Shown here: in pieces, positions 35,482 to 45,650 of the stretch
Layout of the letters: each line of letters begins with the position of its first letter
Position numbering within the stretch: position 1 is the stretch's first letter
NCBI GenBank assembly: GCA_002280475.1
Contig: NCEB01000019.1
Location: 49,378-113,377, forward strand
Direction: 5' to 3'
Origin: Brevundimonas subvibrioides
Lineage (GTDB): Bacteria; Pseudomonadota; Alphaproteobacteria; Caulobacterales; Caulobacteraceae
DNA length: 64,000 nucleotides
Made by a program: the position numbers and the translations under genes
Notes under the pieces: model-generated
What the model saw: only the letters and a program-made list of their open reading frames with translations
What the model was told of the DNA's origin: nothing
Databases searched by the model: none

Positions 35482-36782
35482 TGGCCGACGGACAGCCCAT
35501 CGCCAACAAGACGCCCGAGCGGGCCGAACTGGACGTCGTCACGAACGACCTGGGCCAGATCGCCTTCGACGCGCCGGATAACCGCACCGCCCACGCGCGG
35601 GAGATGGACGACCGCAAGTTCACCATCAACTTCGGACCCCAGCATCCGGCCGCGCACGGCGTGCTGCGTCTGGTGCTGGAGCTGGACGGCGAGGTCGTGG
35701 AGCGCGTCGATCCGCACATCGGCCTGCTGCATCGCGGCACCGAAAAGCTGATGGAAGCGCGCACCTATCTGCAGAACGTGCCCTATCTGGACCGGCTCGA
35801 TTACGTCGCGCCGATGAACCAGGAGCACGCCTTCTGCCTGGCCATCGCGCGGCTGCTGGGAATCGAGGTGCCCTATCGGGCACAGCTGATCCGGGTTCTG
35901 TATTCCGAGATCGGTCGCATCCTGTCGCACATGCTGAACGTGACGACCCAGGCCCTGGACGTCGGCGCCTTGACGCCGCCGCTGTGGGGCTTCGAGGAGC
36001 GCGAGAAGCTCATGGTCTTCTACGAGCGGGCCTGTGGGGCGCGTCTGCACGCCAACTATTTCCGGCCGGGCGGCGTCCATCAGGACCTGCCCATGGCCCT
36101 GATCGACGACATCGGTCGCTGGTGCGCCGAGTTCCCGCGCGCGCTCAAGGACATCGAGAGCCTGGTCACCGAGAACCGCATCTTCAAGCAGCGCAACGTC
36201 GACATCGGCGTGGTGTCCAAGGAGCAGGCCCTGCAATGGGGCTTCTCGGGCGTCATGCTGCGCGGCTCCGACATCGCCTGGGACCTGCGCAAGTCCCAGC
36301 CGTACGAGTGCTACGCCGAACTCGATTTCGACGTCGTCGTGGGCAAGAACGGCGACTGCTGGGACCGCTATCTTGTGCGCGTCGAGGAGATGAAGCAGTC
36401 GGTGCACATCATGGAGCAGTGCATCCACAAGCTGCGCAACTGCCCCGGCGAGCCGGTGATGGTCGAGAACAACAAGATCGTTCCCCCGACGCGCGGCGAG
36501 ATGAAGCGGTCGATGGAAGCCCTGATCCACCACTTCAAGCTCTACACCGAAGGCTTCCACACCCCGGCGGGCGAGGTCTATGCCGCCGTGGAGGCCCCCA
36601 AGGGGGAGTTCGGCATCTATCTGGTCTCGGACGGCACCAACAAGCCGTACCGGGTCAAGATCTCGGCCCCCGGCTTCCGCCACCTCCAGGCCATGGACTG
36701 GATGAACCGCGGCCACATGCTGGCCGACGTGTCCGCCATCCTGGGCTCGCTCGACATCGTCTTCGGCGAGGTGGATCGCTGA
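35481..36782 (+). CDS. nuoD: NADH-quinone oxidoreductase subunit D
   Basis: This 433-residue 49-kDa subunit helps form the quinone pocket. [21 protein letters not shown] and [14 protein letters not shown] are the family signatures, and it ends with DIVFGEVDR as usual. It has about 45 extra N-terminal residues before the first signature. Confidence 0.97.
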   Translation: MADGQPIANKTPERAELDVVTNDLGQIAFDAPDNRTAHAREMDDRKFTINFGPQHPAAHGVLRLVLELDGEVVERVDPHIGLLHRGTEKLMEARTYLQNVPYLDRLDYVAPMNQEHAFCLAIARLLGIEVPYRAQLIRVLYSEIGRILSHMLNVTTQALDVGALTPPLWGFEEREKLMVFYERACGARLHANYFRPGGVHQDLPMALIDDIGRWCAEFPRALKDIESLVTENRIFKQRNVDIGVVSKEQALQWGFSGVMLRGSDIAWDLRKSQPYECYAELDFDVVVGKNGDCWDRYLVRVEEMKQSVHIMEQCIHKLRNCPGEPVMVENNKIVPPTRGEMKRSMEALIHHFKLYTEGFHTPAGEVYAAVEAPKGEFGIYLVSDGTNKPYRVKISAPGFRHLQAMDWMNRGHMLADVSAILGSLDIVFGEVDR

Positions 36783-36783
36783 G

Positions 36784-37182
36784 ATGAGCGCCTTCGCCGT
36801 CGATCCCATCTTCACAACCCTGCAGGCCATAGCCTTTGCGGGCTTCATGCTGCTGGCTGTTCTGACCCAGTATGCCTTCTCGCCACGTCGTCGCGCCGTG
36901 ATGGGTCGCGCGAAATTCGCGCTGGCCTCCGCGATGATCGCGACGCCGGGCATTGCCGGAGTGACTTTGGTGCGCGGGGCGTACCGGGCCGGATATATGG
37001 CCGAGGGGCGGGGCTTTCTCGAAGCCAATCTGCGCTCGATCGTATGGATGAGCGGCTTCATCTTCCTCAGCCAGCTGGCCGTGCGGTTCCTGCCGCCGAT
37101 GTCCTGGCTGTCGCGCGATCTCGCCCAGGCCGGCAAGGCCGTGTGGCGCGCGCGCCTGAACCGCTGGATGGGTAGATCATGA
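36784..37182 (+). CDS. Small membrane protein inserted between nuoD and nuoE
   Basis: This 132-residue protein of unknown function has about three hydrophobic segments (FAGFMLLAVLTQYAF, ALASAMIATPGIAGVTL, SIVWMSGFIFLSQLAV) and a basic C-terminus. It starts 2 bases after nuoD and its stop overlaps nuoE, so it is made with complex I. It may be an accessory or assembly factor, inferred only from position. Confidence 0.8.
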   Translation: MSAFAVDPIFTTLQAIAFAGFMLLAVLTQYAFSPRRRAVMGRAKFALASAMIATPGIAGVTLVRGAYRAGYMAEGRGFLEANLRSIVWMSGFIFLSQLAVRFLPPMSWLSRDLAQAGKAVWRARLNRWMGRS

Positions 37183-37841
37183 GCGTTCGCCGCCTCGCCA
37201 AGGAACAGCCCGCCACGTTCGCCTTCTCGAAGGAGACGGTGAAGAAGGCCGAGTGGTGGATCGCCAAATACCCCGCCGACCGGCGTCAGTCGGCCGTGAT
37301 CCCGATCCTGTGGCTGGTCCAGAAGCAGGAAGGCTGGGTGTCGGAGCCCGCGATTCGCGCGATCGCGGACCTTCTGGGCATGGCCTACATCCGGGTGCTC
37401 GAGGTCGCGACCTTCTACACCATGTTCATGCTGGAGCCGGTGGGCTCGGCCGCCCTGATCCAGGTCTGCGGCACCACGCCCTGCATGCTGCGTGGGTCCA
37501 ATGATCTGATGAAGGTCTGCAAGGACCGGATCGGTCCCAAGCAGACCCTGTCCGCCGACGGCCGCTTCTACTGGGAAGAGGTCGAGTGCCTGGGGGCGTG
37601 CGTCAACGCGCCCATGGCAATGATCAATGACTACTATTTCGAGGACCTGACGGCCGCCGATCTGAACCAGATCATCGACGACTTCGCTGCCGGCAAGACG
37701 CCCGAGCGCGGGCCGCGCGTCGACCGGATCAACTCGGCGCCCGAAGGCGGGGCCCTGACCCTGACCGATCCCAAGCTGTATGACGGCTCGGCCGCCAAGC
37801 CGATCAAGAAGCTGCCGAACACGGAGCCTGTGTCGGCGTGA
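37179..37841 (+). CDS. nuoE: NADH-quinone oxidoreductase subunit E
   Basis: NuoE binds the N1a [2Fe-2S] cluster. The ligands are in VCGTTPCMLRG and VECLGACVNAP. The 220-residue length is typical of alphaproteobacteria, with a C-terminal extension of about 50 residues. It overlaps the next gene by 4 bases. Confidence 0.97.
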   Translation: MSVRRLAKEQPATFAFSKETVKKAEWWIAKYPADRRQSAVIPILWLVQKQEGWVSEPAIRAIADLLGMAYIRVLEVATFYTMFMLEPVGSAALIQVCGTTPCMLRGSNDLMKVCKDRIGPKQTLSADGRFYWEEVECLGACVNAPMAMINDYYFEDLTAADLNQIIDDFAAGKTPERGPRVDRINSAPEGGALTLTDPKLYDGSAAKPIKKLPNTEPVSA

Positions 37842-38116
37842 CGTCCTCCGACCCCCACACCGACAACAGAGTCGCCGCCTATCGCGCGGAGATACGCGCC
37901 GTGGTCCGCACCCAGCGGCTGGCGGGGTTCGGGCTGGTGCTGCTCGGCGCCGTGCTGGTCTGGGGCGGCACGCGGGCGGGTGGCCTGGCCGAGATCGTCC
38001 AGATGACCGGGTATGCGGCCCTGGCCGCTGGATGGGCCCTGATGCTGGCCGCCATCTTCCTGCGCACACGCTATCACCGTCGCCGCATGGCCGAGATGGA
38101 CGGAGGCCCGCGATGA
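37838..38116 (+). CDS. Small two-helix membrane protein between nuoE and nuoF
   Basis: This 92-residue protein has a charged N-terminus, two helices (LAGFGLVLLGAVLVWGG and TGYAALAAGWALMLAAIFL) and a basic tail. It starts at a GTG overlapping the nuoE stop. Unknown function; position suggests a complex I accessory role. Confidence 0.75.
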   Translation: MTSSDPHTDNRVAAYRAEIRAVVRTQRLAGFGLVLLGAVLVWGGTRAGGLAEIVQMTGYAALAAGWALMLAAIFLRTRYHRRRMAEMDGGPR

Positions 38117-38506
38117 CCGCGCTTCTCCTGACCGGCGAACCGTCGCACGGCTGTCCGACGACCGGTGCACAGTGGCTGATCTCAAGACGCTCGGGGGACC
38201 GTCGTGGCATCGTCGAAATCGGGCAGGCGCGGCACGGCCGGCTTGTTTTTGGCCAATCTGATGGGCGCGGGGGCCTTGCCTCTGGGCGGCGTGGCGCCGC
38301 CGCAACCACCCGCGGCCACGCCTTCGGCACCCGTGCCGCCCCCATCGCCTTCTCCTGGTACCCCGAATGCGCCTGAGCCTCCGTCATCCCAATCCCAGCG
38401 CCCGCCACCGCGCGAGGAACGCGACACCGGTGATCGTCGCAGCGAAGTCTCGCGCCCGCGTGGCCGGGGCGTCGGTGGCGGCGGCCGTGGCAGAGGGGGC
38501 TCGCTG
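38117..38506 (+). other. Ambiguous region between nuoE and nuoF; no confident gene
   Basis: Three readings compete here. An ATG at 38113 overlaps the preceding stop (ATGA) and gives 87 residues to 38376. A GTG at 38204 gives a Pro-rich stretch that continues in frame into nuoF. A minus-strand frame ends with a plausible [17 protein letters not shown] tail. None has recognisable homology, so I leave it open. Confidence 0.4.
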
Positions 38507-39820
38507 ATGGTCGGGATGCTGGCGGACAAGGATCGCATCTTCACCAACCTTTACGGCCTGCACGACTGGGGCCTGGAGGGGGCGAAGCAGCGCGGCTGCT
38601 GGAACGCGACCAGGGACATGCTGGACATGGGCCGCGACTGGCTCATCACCAACGTGAAGAACTCCGGGCTCCGCGGACGCGGCGGGGCGGGATTCTCGAC
38701 CGGTCTGAAGTGGTCCTTCATGCCCAAGGAGGTGAAGGACCGGCCGCACTATCTCGTCGTCAACGCCGACGAGTCCGAACCCGGCACCTGCAAGGACCGG
38801 GAGATCATGCGCCATGATCCCCACCTGCTGATCGAGGGCTGCCTGATCGCCTCTTTCGCGATGCAGGCCCACGCCTGCTACATCTATCTGCGCGGCGAAT
38901 ATGTGCTGGAACGCGAGCGCATGGAGGCGGCGGTCAAGCAGGCGTACGAGGCCAAGCTGATCGGCAAGAACAACGTCCACGGCTGGGACTTCGACGTCTA
39001 CATCCACCACGGAGCCGGGGCCTACATCTGCGGCGAAGAGACGGCTCTGCTGGAAAGCCTGGAGGGCAAGAAGGGCCAGCCGCGCCTGAAGCCCCCGTTC
39101 CCGGCCGGCGCGGGCCTGTATGGCTGCCCGACCACGGTGAACAACGTCGAGTCGATCGCGGTCGTGGGCACCATCCTGCGGCGCGGGGCGGACTGGTTCG
39201 CGGGCTTCGGCCGACCGAACAACACCGGCACCAAACTGATGAGCATCAGCGGCCATGTGAACAGGCCGTGCAATGTCGAAGAGGCCATGTCGATTCCGCT
39301 GCGCCAGCTGCTGGAAGAGCATTGCGGCGGGGTTCGCGGCGGCTGGGGCAATCTGAAGGCCGTGATTCCGGGCGGGGTCTCGGTGCCGCTGATCACGCGG
39401 GAGATGTCCGAGGTCGCCCTGATGGACTTCGACAGCCTGCGGGACATGAAGTCGGGCCTGGGCACAGCGGCGGTCATCGTCATGGACAACGACACCGACC
39501 TGGTGAAGGCGATCGCCCGCATCAGCTATTTCTACAAGCACGAGAGCTGCGGCCAGTGCACCCCGTGCCGGGAGGGCACCGGCTGGATGTGGCGAGTGCT
39601 GGAGCGGATGGCAGTGGGCGAGGCGGATCCGTCCGAGATCGACCTGTTGCTGGACGTCGCCGGCCAGGTCGAGGGCCACACCATCTGCGCTCTGGGCGAC
39701 GCCGCCGCCTGGCCGGTCCAGGGCCTGATCCGGCATTTCCGCCACGAGATCGAGGACCGCATCTCGGCCTACCGCAGCCGCCGCGCGAACTTCGCCGGCC
39801 ATGCGATCGCGGCGGAGTAG
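38507..39820 (+). CDS. nuoF: NADH-quinone oxidoreductase subunit F
   Basis: NuoF holds the NADH site, FMN and the N3 [4Fe-4S] cluster. [17 protein letters not shown] binds nucleotide, [19 protein letters not shown] is the family signature, and [12 protein letters not shown] gives the cluster cysteines. I chose ATG 38507 because AGAGGGGG lies about 8 bases upstream and the result (437 residues) is the family length. An in-frame GTG at 38204 would add 101 Pro-rich residues. Confidence 0.95.
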   Translation: MVGMLADKDRIFTNLYGLHDWGLEGAKQRGCWNATRDMLDMGRDWLITNVKNSGLRGRGGAGFSTGLKWSFMPKEVKDRPHYLVVNADESEPGTCKDREIMRHDPHLLIEGCLIASFAMQAHACYIYLRGEYVLERERMEAAVKQAYEAKLIGKNNVHGWDFDVYIHHGAGAYICGEETALLESLEGKKGQPRLKPPFPAGAGLYGCPTTVNNVESIAVVGTILRRGADWFAGFGRPNNTGTKLMSISGHVNRPCNVEEAMSIPLRQLLEEHCGGVRGGWGNLKAVIPGGVSVPLITREMSEVALMDFDSLRDMKSGLGTAAVIVMDNDTDLVKAIARISYFYKHESCGQCTPCREGTGWMWRVLERMAVGEADPSEIDLLLDVAGQVEGHTICALGDAAAWPVQGLIRHFRHEIEDRISAYRSRRANFAGHAIAAE

Positions 39821-39822
39821 GG

Positions 39823-40455
39823 ATGCGGGCTCGCCAAACATCCTCCGCTTCCCTCGGACTTGATCCGAGGGCCGGACGTTCCGCCGCTCGTGCGACGGGA
39901 TGGGGCGAGATCGCGCATCGCACGGTCGTCCGCGCCGCTCGACGTCCGATCCTCGGGTCAAGCCCGAGGATGACGGTGGTGGGGTTGATGGCGGTGGGAC
40001 TGGCCGCCTGTTCGCCCGCTCCGGAAATAGACCCGACGCCGGTCGAAAAGGCTGCGGCCGCCGCGCCCGTGTCCGACGCGGTCGCCGAGACGCCCGCCGT
40101 TCTGACCGCCGTCGATCTGCGACGCGTGTGCCGCGCCGGGCTGGCGGCCATCCATGGCCAGACGCTGGATGCCATCGAGATCACGGGCGCGGAAGGACCT
40201 GCCCTGAACGCCCAGTGGCGCGCGCCGGTCGACGGCGGCCTGATGAAGGCCCAGTGCAGGGCCGGCGACGGCCTGGTGGTGTGGAAGCCGCTGGAACTGC
40301 CCGACCCGACCCAGGTGCGGTGGATGAACGAGGCGGGCGATCCGGTCGTGACCTACGCCATCCGGGGTGAAGAGATCGAGATCGTTCAGGCTCTGCCGGA
40401 CGGCACGACGCAGCAGGCGATGATGGCCGTGCGTTCTGAGGAAGAGGTAAGCTGA
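39823..40455 (+). CDS. Lipoprotein-like protein between nuoF and nuoG, N-terminus rewritten by a repeat
   Basis: The conserved part begins at MTVVGLMAVGLAACSP (39970), a signal peptide and lipobox LAAC. About 140 residues follow, including ALNAQWRAPVDGG and QCRAGDGLVVWKPLELPD. I recognise no family. ATG 39823 has a good GGAG site, but the 49 residues after it come from the family B repeat. ATG 39970 has its GAGG directly adjacent, which is too close, so the true start is uncertain. Its stop overlaps nuoG (TGATG). Confidence 0.65.
   Translation: MRARQTSSASLGLDPRAGRSAARATGWGEIAHRTVVRAARRPILGSSPRMTVVGLMAVGLAACSPAPEIDPTPVEKAAAAAPVSDAVAETPAVLTAVDLRRVCRAGLAAIHGQTLDAIEITGAEGPALNAQWRAPVDGGLMKAQCRAGDGLVVWKPLELPDPTQVRWMNEAGDPVVTYAIRGEEIEIVQALPDGTTQQAMMAVRSEEEVS
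39851..39975. repeat. Inverted-repeat element, family B copy 2
   Basis: CCTCGGACTTGATCCGAGG (from 39852) and ATCCTCGGGTCAAGCCCGAG (then GATGACG, to 39975) are the arms. The interior shares GGGGCGAGATCGCG and CGTCCGATCCTCGG with the copy at 14121. Its right end contains the ATG at 39970. Confidence 0.8.
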
Positions 40456-42500
40456 TGCCCGTCGCCAAGGTCAACGGCGTCGAAGTCGAGTTCGAGCCCG
40501 GGATGACCGTGCTGCAGGTCGCCGAGCGCGCCGGGCATGAGATTCCGCGCTTCTGCTATCACGAGCGCCTGTCGATCGCCGGCAACTGCCGCATGTGCCT
40601 GGTCGAGGTGAAGCCCGGACCGCCCAAGCCGCAGGCCAGCTGCGCGCTTCCCGCCGCCGAGAACCAGGAGATCTTCACCGACACGCCGATGGTGAAGAAG
40701 GCGCGCGAAGGGGTGATGGAGTTCCTGCTCATCAACCACCCGCTGGACTGCCCGATCTGCGACCAGGGCGGCGAGTGCGACCTGCAGGATCAGGCCATGG
40801 GCTATGGCCGCGACGGTTCCCGTTATGCCGAGAACAAGCGCGCGGTCGAAGAAAAGCACATGGGGCCGACCATCAAGACCTTCATGACGCGGTGCATCCA
40901 GTGCACCCGCTGCGTGCGGTTCGTGTCGGAAGTGGCGGGCGTGCCGGACATCGGGATGATCTCGCGCGGCGAGGACGCCGAGATCACCACCTATCTGGAG
41001 AGCGCGGTCGGCTCGGAGCTGTCGGGCAACGTCAACGACCTGTGCCCGGTCGGTGCCCTGACGCACCGGCCCTGGCAGTTCCACTATCGCCCGTGGGAGC
41101 TGAAGCGGACCGAAACCGTCGACGTCATGGACGCCTTGGGATCGAACATCTCGGCTCAGGCCAAAGGTGCCGAGGTGATGCGTATCCTGCCGCGCGTGCA
41201 CGAAGGCATCAACGAGGAGTGGCTGTCGGACAAGAGCCGCTATGTGGTCGACGGCTTGCAGGCGCGTCGTCTGGACCGGCCCTATGTCCGCGAGAACGGC
41301 AAGCTGCGCGTCGCCTCCTGGGACGAGGCCCTGAACGCGGTGGCGGCCAAGCTTAAGGCGGCCAAGCCGGAGAAGATCGGTGTCATCGCGGGCGACCTGC
41401 AGGACGCGGAGTCCATGAAGGCGGCGCTGGACCTGTTCCGCGCCCTTGGATCGGCCAACACCGACTGTCGCCAGGACGGAACGGCGCTCGGCGTCGGTCC
41501 CCGCGAAGGCTGGCTGTTTAACACCGGGCTGCAAGGCCTTGAAAACGCAGGTTCCATCCTGCTGGTCGGGGTCAATCCGCGCACCGAGGCACCGCTGCTG
41601 AACCAGCGCATCAGGAAGAGCTGGCTGGCCGGCAAGACCCGCGTCGGCGTGATCGGCGAACAGGCCGATCTGACCTATGACTATGATCTGATCGGGCGGG
41701 GCACCAAGACCCTGGCCAAGCTGCCCAAGGCGGCGGTGGACGCCCTGTCGAACGCCGAGCGGCCCGCGATCGTCGTCGGGGCCGGGGCCCTGACCGGACC
41801 GAACGGCCCGGCCGTGTTGAACGCGTTGGGCAAGCTGGCGGCCAAGGTCGGCGTGGTGAAGGACGGCTGGAACGGCTTCAACGTGCTGCACACCACCGCC
41901 GCGCGCGTCGGTGGCCTGGACATGGGCTTCGTGCCCGCCGCCGGCGGTCTGTCGGCGCTCGAAATGGTGCAGAAGGGCGCGCTGGACGTGCTGTTCCTGC
42001 TGGGCGCCGACGAGATCGAGACGGGGGCGTCGAAGGCCTTCAAGGTCTATCTGGGCAGCCACGGCGACCGAGGCGCGCACGGCGCCGACGTCATCCTGCC
42101 GGGCGCGGCCTGGACCGAGAAGTCGGGTCTCTACGTCAACACCGAGGGCCGGGTGCAGATGGCCGAACGCGCTGTCTTCCCCAAGGGCGAGGCCAAGGAG
42201 GACTGGGCCATCCTGCGCGCCCTGTCCGAGCGGGTGGGGCAGACCCTGCCGTACGACACCCTGGACCAGCTGAGGTCCAGGCTGATGGCGGATCATCCGA
42301 CCTTCGGCCGCATCGACTATCTGGCCCCGGCCGGATCGTTCGACGTGGCGGGCCTGGGGGCCAAGGGCGAGTTGGGTGACGTGGCCCTGCGCTCCATCGT
42401 CGTCGACCCCTATCTGAACAATCCGATCGCGCGGGCCAGCGCGACCATGGCCGAACTGAGCGCCCAGCGCGTCGCTCCGGCCCTGATGGCGGCTGAATGA
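40455..42500 (+). CDS. nuoG: NADH-quinone oxidoreductase subunit G
   Basis: The 681-residue subunit carries several Fe-S clusters. The [2Fe-2S] ligands are in [16 protein letters not shown], further ligands in [17 protein letters not shown], and more in [10 protein letters not shown] and [10 protein letters not shown] molybdopterin-oxidoreductase-like domain without cofactor makes up the rest. It ends just before the family A repeat that separates it from nuoH. Confidence 0.97.
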   Translation: MPVAKVNGVEVEFEPGMTVLQVAERAGHEIPRFCYHERLSIAGNCRMCLVEVKPGPPKPQASCALPAAENQEIFTDTPMVKKAREGVMEFLLINHPLDCPICDQGGECDLQDQAMGYGRDGSRYAENKRAVEEKHMGPTIKTFMTRCIQCTRCVRFVSEVAGVPDIGMISRGEDAEITTYLESAVGSELSGNVNDLCPVGALTHRPWQFHYRPWELKRTETVDVMDALGSNISAQAKGAEVMRILPRVHEGINEEWLSDKSRYVVDGLQARRLDRPYVRENGKLRVASWDEALNAVAAKLKAAKPEKIGVIAGDLQDAESMKAALDLFRALGSANTDCRQDGTALGVGPREGWLFNTGLQGLENAGSILLVGVNPRTEAPLLNQRIRKSWLAGKTRVGVIGEQADLTYDYDLIGRGTKTLAKLPKAAVDALSNAERPAIVVGAGALTGPNGPAVLNALGKLAAKVGVVKDGWNGFNVLHTTAARVGGLDMGFVPAAGGLSALEMVQKGALDVLFLLGADEIETGASKAFKVYLGSHGDRGAHGADVILPGAAWTEKSGLYVNTEGRVQMAERAVFPKGEAKEDWAILRALSERVGQTLPYDTLDQLRSRLMADHPTFGRIDYLAPAGSFDVAGLGAKGELGDVALRSIVVDPYLNNPIARASATMAELSAQRVAPALMAAE

Positions 42501-42519
42501 CGATGCTTCTTTCTCTTTC

Positions 42520-42647
42520 CGCTCATCCCCGCGAAAGCGGGGACCCAGTTCTTTCGCTGAGACATGGCGCGTCGATCGACGGCCTGCGCTTCACCTCTGT
42601 CAGCCATCGCCCACAGCACTGGGTCCCCGCTTTCGCGGGGATGAGCG
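42520..42647. repeat. Inverted-repeat element, family A copy 2, inside the nuo operon
   Basis: CGCTCATCCCCGCGAAAGCG (42520) and CGCTTTCGCGGGGATGAGCG (to 42647) form a stem of about 30 bp with an unrelated 65-base centre. The right end, GAGCGGGG, lies about 10 bases before the nuoH ATG and acts as its Shine-Dalgarno. Confidence 0.92.
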
Positions 42648-42657
42648 GGGTTTCAGA

Positions 42658-43725
42658 ATGACCGAGATGTGGAGCACCCCCGGCGGCTGGACGCTGCTGA
42701 CCAGCGTCGGCATCCTGATCGTGACGGTCGGGATCCTGTTGTCGCTCGCCTTCCTGCTGCTGCTGGATCGCAAGATCTGGGCGAGCGTGCAGATGCGAAA
42801 AGGGCCCAACGTCGTCGGCCCCTTCGGCCTGCTTCAGTCCTTCGCCGACTTCTTCAAGTTCGTCCTGAAGGAGATCGTCGTCCCGGCGGGCGCGGACAAG
42901 GTCGTCTTCATCCTCGCGCCCCTGATCACCTTCGTCCTGGCCTTCATCGTCTGGGCCGCGATCCCGTTCGCGCCGGGCTGGGTCATCTCGGACCTGAACG
43001 TCGGCATCCTCTACATCTTCGCGATCAGCTCGCTGGGCGTATACGGCATCATCATGGGCGGCTGGGCTTCGAACTCGAAGTATCCGTTCCTGGGATCGCT
43101 GCGGTCGGCCGCGCAGATGGTCAGCTACGAGGTCTCGATCGGCCTGATCATCATCAACGTCATCCTGCTGGCCGGGACCATGAACCTGTCGGCTATCGTG
43201 ACGGCGCAGGAGGGCTGGTTCTGGAACTGGTTCGGCTTCGGCGGCGGGCTGGACAGCTGGCCGCTGCTGATCGTGATGTTCCCGATGTCGATCATGTTCT
43301 TCGTCTCCGCCCTGGCCGAGACGAACCGCCCGCCGTTCGACCTGCCCGAGGCTGAGTCCGAGCTCGTGGCCGGGTATCAGGTGGAATATTCCTCGACGCC
43401 GTACCTGCTGTTCATGATCGGCGAATACGCGAACATCGTCTTCATGTGCGCCATGATCAGCCTGCTGTTCTTCGGCGGCTGGAACCCGGGCTTCCCCATC
43501 GACTTCGCCGCCGAATGGCCACCGTTCCTGGTGAACTTCCTGTTGTTCCTCGTGTTCGCAGCCAAGATCGTTTTCTGGTTCTTCATGATCTCGATCGTGA
43601 AGGCCTTCGTGCCCCGCTATCGCTACGACCAGCTGATGCGGCTGGGCTGGAAGATCTTCCTGCCGACCTCGCTGGTGGCCGTGGTGATCGTGGCGGCCTG
43701 GCGCGTCTTCGTGGTGGGCGGGTGA
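42658..43725 (+). CDS. nuoH: NADH-quinone oxidoreductase subunit H
   Basis: This 355-residue membrane subunit links the quinone site to the proton-pumping arm. [24 protein letters not shown] and [23 protein letters not shown] are the two family signatures. Eight or nine helices are apparent. It overlaps the small lipoprotein gene that follows (TGATG). Confidence 0.97.
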   Translation: MTEMWSTPGGWTLLTSVGILIVTVGILLSLAFLLLLDRKIWASVQMRKGPNVVGPFGLLQSFADFFKFVLKEIVVPAGADKVVFILAPLITFVLAFIVWAAIPFAPGWVISDLNVGILYIFAISSLGVYGIIMGGWASNSKYPFLGSLRSAAQMVSYEVSIGLIIINVILLAGTMNLSAIVTAQEGWFWNWFGFGGGLDSWPLLIVMFPMSIMFFVSALAETNRPPFDLPEAESELVAGYQVEYSSTPYLLFMIGEYANIVFMCAMISLLFFGGWNPGFPIDFAAEWPPFLVNFLLFLVFAAKIVFWFFMISIVKAFVPRYRYDQLMRLGWKIFLPTSLVAVVIVAAWRVFVVGG

Positions 43726-43937
43726 TGCGCGTCCTGATCCTCAGCCTGCTGGCCCTGGGCATGAGCGGCTGCCTGCCCGCGCCCTACGATCCGCTGCCGA
43801 CCTCGGTCTATCAGTGGGAACGCCGCCAGACCGAGATTACGCGCCGCGAGGCCGAGCGCGTGCGCCTGTGCCAGATGATGAACAAGGACTCTGAGCGCTA
43901 CGAGCGCGACTGCCGCCGTTCGGGAGACCCCTCGTAA
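43725..43937 (+). CDS. Small lipoprotein between nuoH and nuoI
   Basis: This 70-residue protein has a signal peptide and lipobox ([12 protein letters not shown], Cys17). A polar segment with two further cysteines (RLCQMM and RDCRRS) follows. It is coupled at both ends, by TGATG to nuoH and TAATG to nuoI. Function unknown; the two cysteines could form a disulfide in the periplasm. Confidence 0.78.
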   Translation: MRVLILSLLALGMSGCLPAPYDPLPTSVYQWERRQTEITRREAERVRLCQMMNKDSERYERDCRRSGDPS

Positions 43938-44428
43938 TGCTGACCCGCATCGTCCAGGCCGCGAAGGGCGCCATGCTGATCGATCTGATCGGCGCGGTCG
44001 GCCTGTCGCTGAAATACATGGCGCGGCCCAAGGCGACCGTGAACTATCCCTTCGAGCGCAATCCCAAGTCGCCGCGCTTCCGGGGCGAGCACGCCCTGCG
44101 CCGCTATCCGAACGGTGAGGAGCGCTGCATCGCCTGCAAGCTGTGCGAGGCCATCTGCCCGGCCCAGGCCATCACGATCGAGTCCGAGCCTCGCTCGGAC
44201 GGCAGCCGCCGCACGACCCGCTACGACATCGACATGGTCAAATGCATCTACTGCGGGCTGTGCCAGGAGGCCTGTCCGGTGGACGCGATCGTCGAAGGGC
44301 CGAACATGGATTTCACCGTCGAGACCCGTGAGGAGCTGCTCTACGACAAGGCGCGGCTGCTGGACAACGGCGACCGCTGGGAGCGGGTCATCGCCAAGAA
44401 CCTGGAGCTGGACGCGCCCTATCGGTGA
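43937..44428 (+). CDS. nuoI: NADH-quinone oxidoreductase subunit I
   Basis: This 163-residue ferredoxin-like subunit has two [4Fe-4S] motifs, [16 protein letters not shown] and [16 protein letters not shown] (N6a and N6b). The N-terminus [15 protein letters not shown] is typical of alphaproteobacteria. Confidence 0.97.
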   Translation: MLTRIVQAAKGAMLIDLIGAVGLSLKYMARPKATVNYPFERNPKSPRFRGEHALRRYPNGEERCIACKLCEAICPAQAITIESEPRSDGSRRTTRYDIDMVKCIYCGLCQEACPVDAIVEGPNMDFTVETREELLYDKARLLDNGDRWERVIAKNLELDAPYR

Positions 44429-44438
44429 TGTCGGCTCG

Positions 44439-44456
44439 ACCCGTCGCGCGACGGGT
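44439..44456. repeat. 18-bp perfect palindrome between nuoI and nuoJ
   Basis: ACCCGTCGCGCGACGGGT is fully self-complementary. It starts 11 bases after the nuoI stop in a 115-base gap, one of the longer gaps of the operon. It could form a processing or attenuation hairpin, or bind a dimeric protein. Confidence 0.5.
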
Positions 44457-44543
44457 GAATTGGCCGCTTCCGTTGGGGGCGGTCGCTGTCTAAGAGGTGC
44501 GGCGAAATCGCCGCGCTGAATCGGAAAGGGGCACGCGCCTCCC

Positions 44544-45170
44544 ATGCTGCAAGGCATAGCCTTCTATCTGATGTCGGCGGTCGCCGTTCTGTCGGGCCTG
44601 CTGGTCGTGACGGCGCGCAACCCCGTGCATTCCGTCCTGTGGCTGATCCTGGCCTTCTTCTCCTCCGCCGGGCTGTTCGTGCTGCTGGGGGCCGAGTTCC
44701 TGGCGATGCTGTTGGTGGTGGTCTACGTCGGCGCCGTGGCGGTGCTGTTCCTGTTCGTCGTCATGATGCTGGACGTCGACTTCGTGCGACTGCGTGAAGG
44801 ATTCGCGGCCTATCTGCCGCTGGCGGCCATCGTGGCGGGCGTGCTGCTGGCCGAGATGGTCATGATCTCGATCGTGGTCGCCCAGGGCGGCGCGGCCGCG
44901 GATGCCGTGGCACCTGCGCTGGCCACGGCGGACACGACCAACGTCGAGGCCATCGGTCGGGTGCTCTATACCGACTATGTCTATGTCTTCCAGGCGGCCG
45001 GGATCGTGCTGCTGATCGCCATGATCGGGGCCATCGTCCTGACGCTGCGCAGGAAGGAATCGGTGCGCCGCCAGGACCCGGGCGCCCAGACCAACCGCGA
45101 CCGCCGGACCTCGGTCGAGATCAAAGGCGTGACGACCGGCGTCGGCGTCACCGGCGAGGAGCTGCGCTGA
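44544..45170 (+). CDS. nuoJ: NADH-quinone oxidoreductase subunit J
   Basis: This 208-residue membrane subunit has five helices, with [20 protein letters not shown] and [21 protein letters not shown] as typical segments. The C-terminal tail is basic and polar. It overlaps nuoK by TGATG. Confidence 0.95.
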   Translation: MLQGIAFYLMSAVAVLSGLLVVTARNPVHSVLWLILAFFSSAGLFVLLGAEFLAMLLVVVYVGAVAVLFLFVVMMLDVDFVRLREGFAAYLPLAAIVAGVLLAEMVMISIVVAQGGAAADAVAPALATADTTNVEAIGRVLYTDYVYVFQAAGIVLLIAMIGAIVLTLRRKESVRRQDPGAQTNRDRRTSVEIKGVTTGVGVTGEELR

Positions 45171-45478
45171 TGGAGGTCGGGCTGCAGCACTATCTGGCGG
45201 TCGCCGCCATGCTGTTCACCATCGGGGTGTTCGGCATCTTCGTGAACCGCAAGAACGTCATCATCATCCTGATGTCGGTCGAGCTGATCCTGCTCGCGGT
45301 GAACATCAACTTCGTGGCCTTCTCGACCTATCTGAACGACGTCCAGGGGCAGATCATGGCGATGTTCGTCCTGACGGTCGCGGCCGCCGAGGCCGCCGTG
45401 GGCCTGGCCATCCTGGTGACCTTCTTCCGCAACCGCGGCGACATCGCGGTTGACGACGCCAGCGTGATGAAGGGGTGA
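45170..45478 (+). CDS. nuoK: NADH-quinone oxidoreductase subunit K
   Basis: This 102-residue three-helix subunit resembles Mrp antiporter Mrp[24 protein letters not shown] carries the conserved membrane Glu, and [13 protein letters not shown] the second. A repeat element follows before nuoL. Confidence 0.96.
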   Translation: MEVGLQHYLAVAAMLFTIGVFGIFVNRKNVIIILMSVELILLAVNINFVAFSTYLNDVQGQIMAMFVLTVAAAEAAVGLAILVTFFRNRGDIAVDDASVMKG

Positions 45479-45496
45479 CGATCATGCCCACCCCTC

Positions 45497-45626
45497 CGCT
45501 CATCCCCGCGAAAGCGGGGACCCAGTCCTTTGGCCACTCGGCATGTACCGAGAGCGCCCCGACCGCAATCCCGTCCGCCGGTGCCTCGCTTAAGCACTGG
45601 GTCCCCGCTTTCGCGGGGATGATCGG
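45497..45626. repeat. Inverted-repeat element, family A copy 3, inside the nuo operon
   Basis: CGCTCATCCCCGCGAAAGCG (45497) and CGCTTTCGCGGGGATGATCG (to 45626) form the arms, with an unrelated centre of about 65 bases. It occupies the 172-base gap between nuoK and nuoL. One arm base differs (GATCGG for GAGCGG). Confidence 0.92.
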
Positions 45627-45650
45627 AAACGAAATTCAAGGGCTGGCCGC

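Noticed and set aside
38384..39961. Minus-strand frame of 525 codons opposite nuoF
   Set aside because: Antisense to unambiguous NuoF; no domain.
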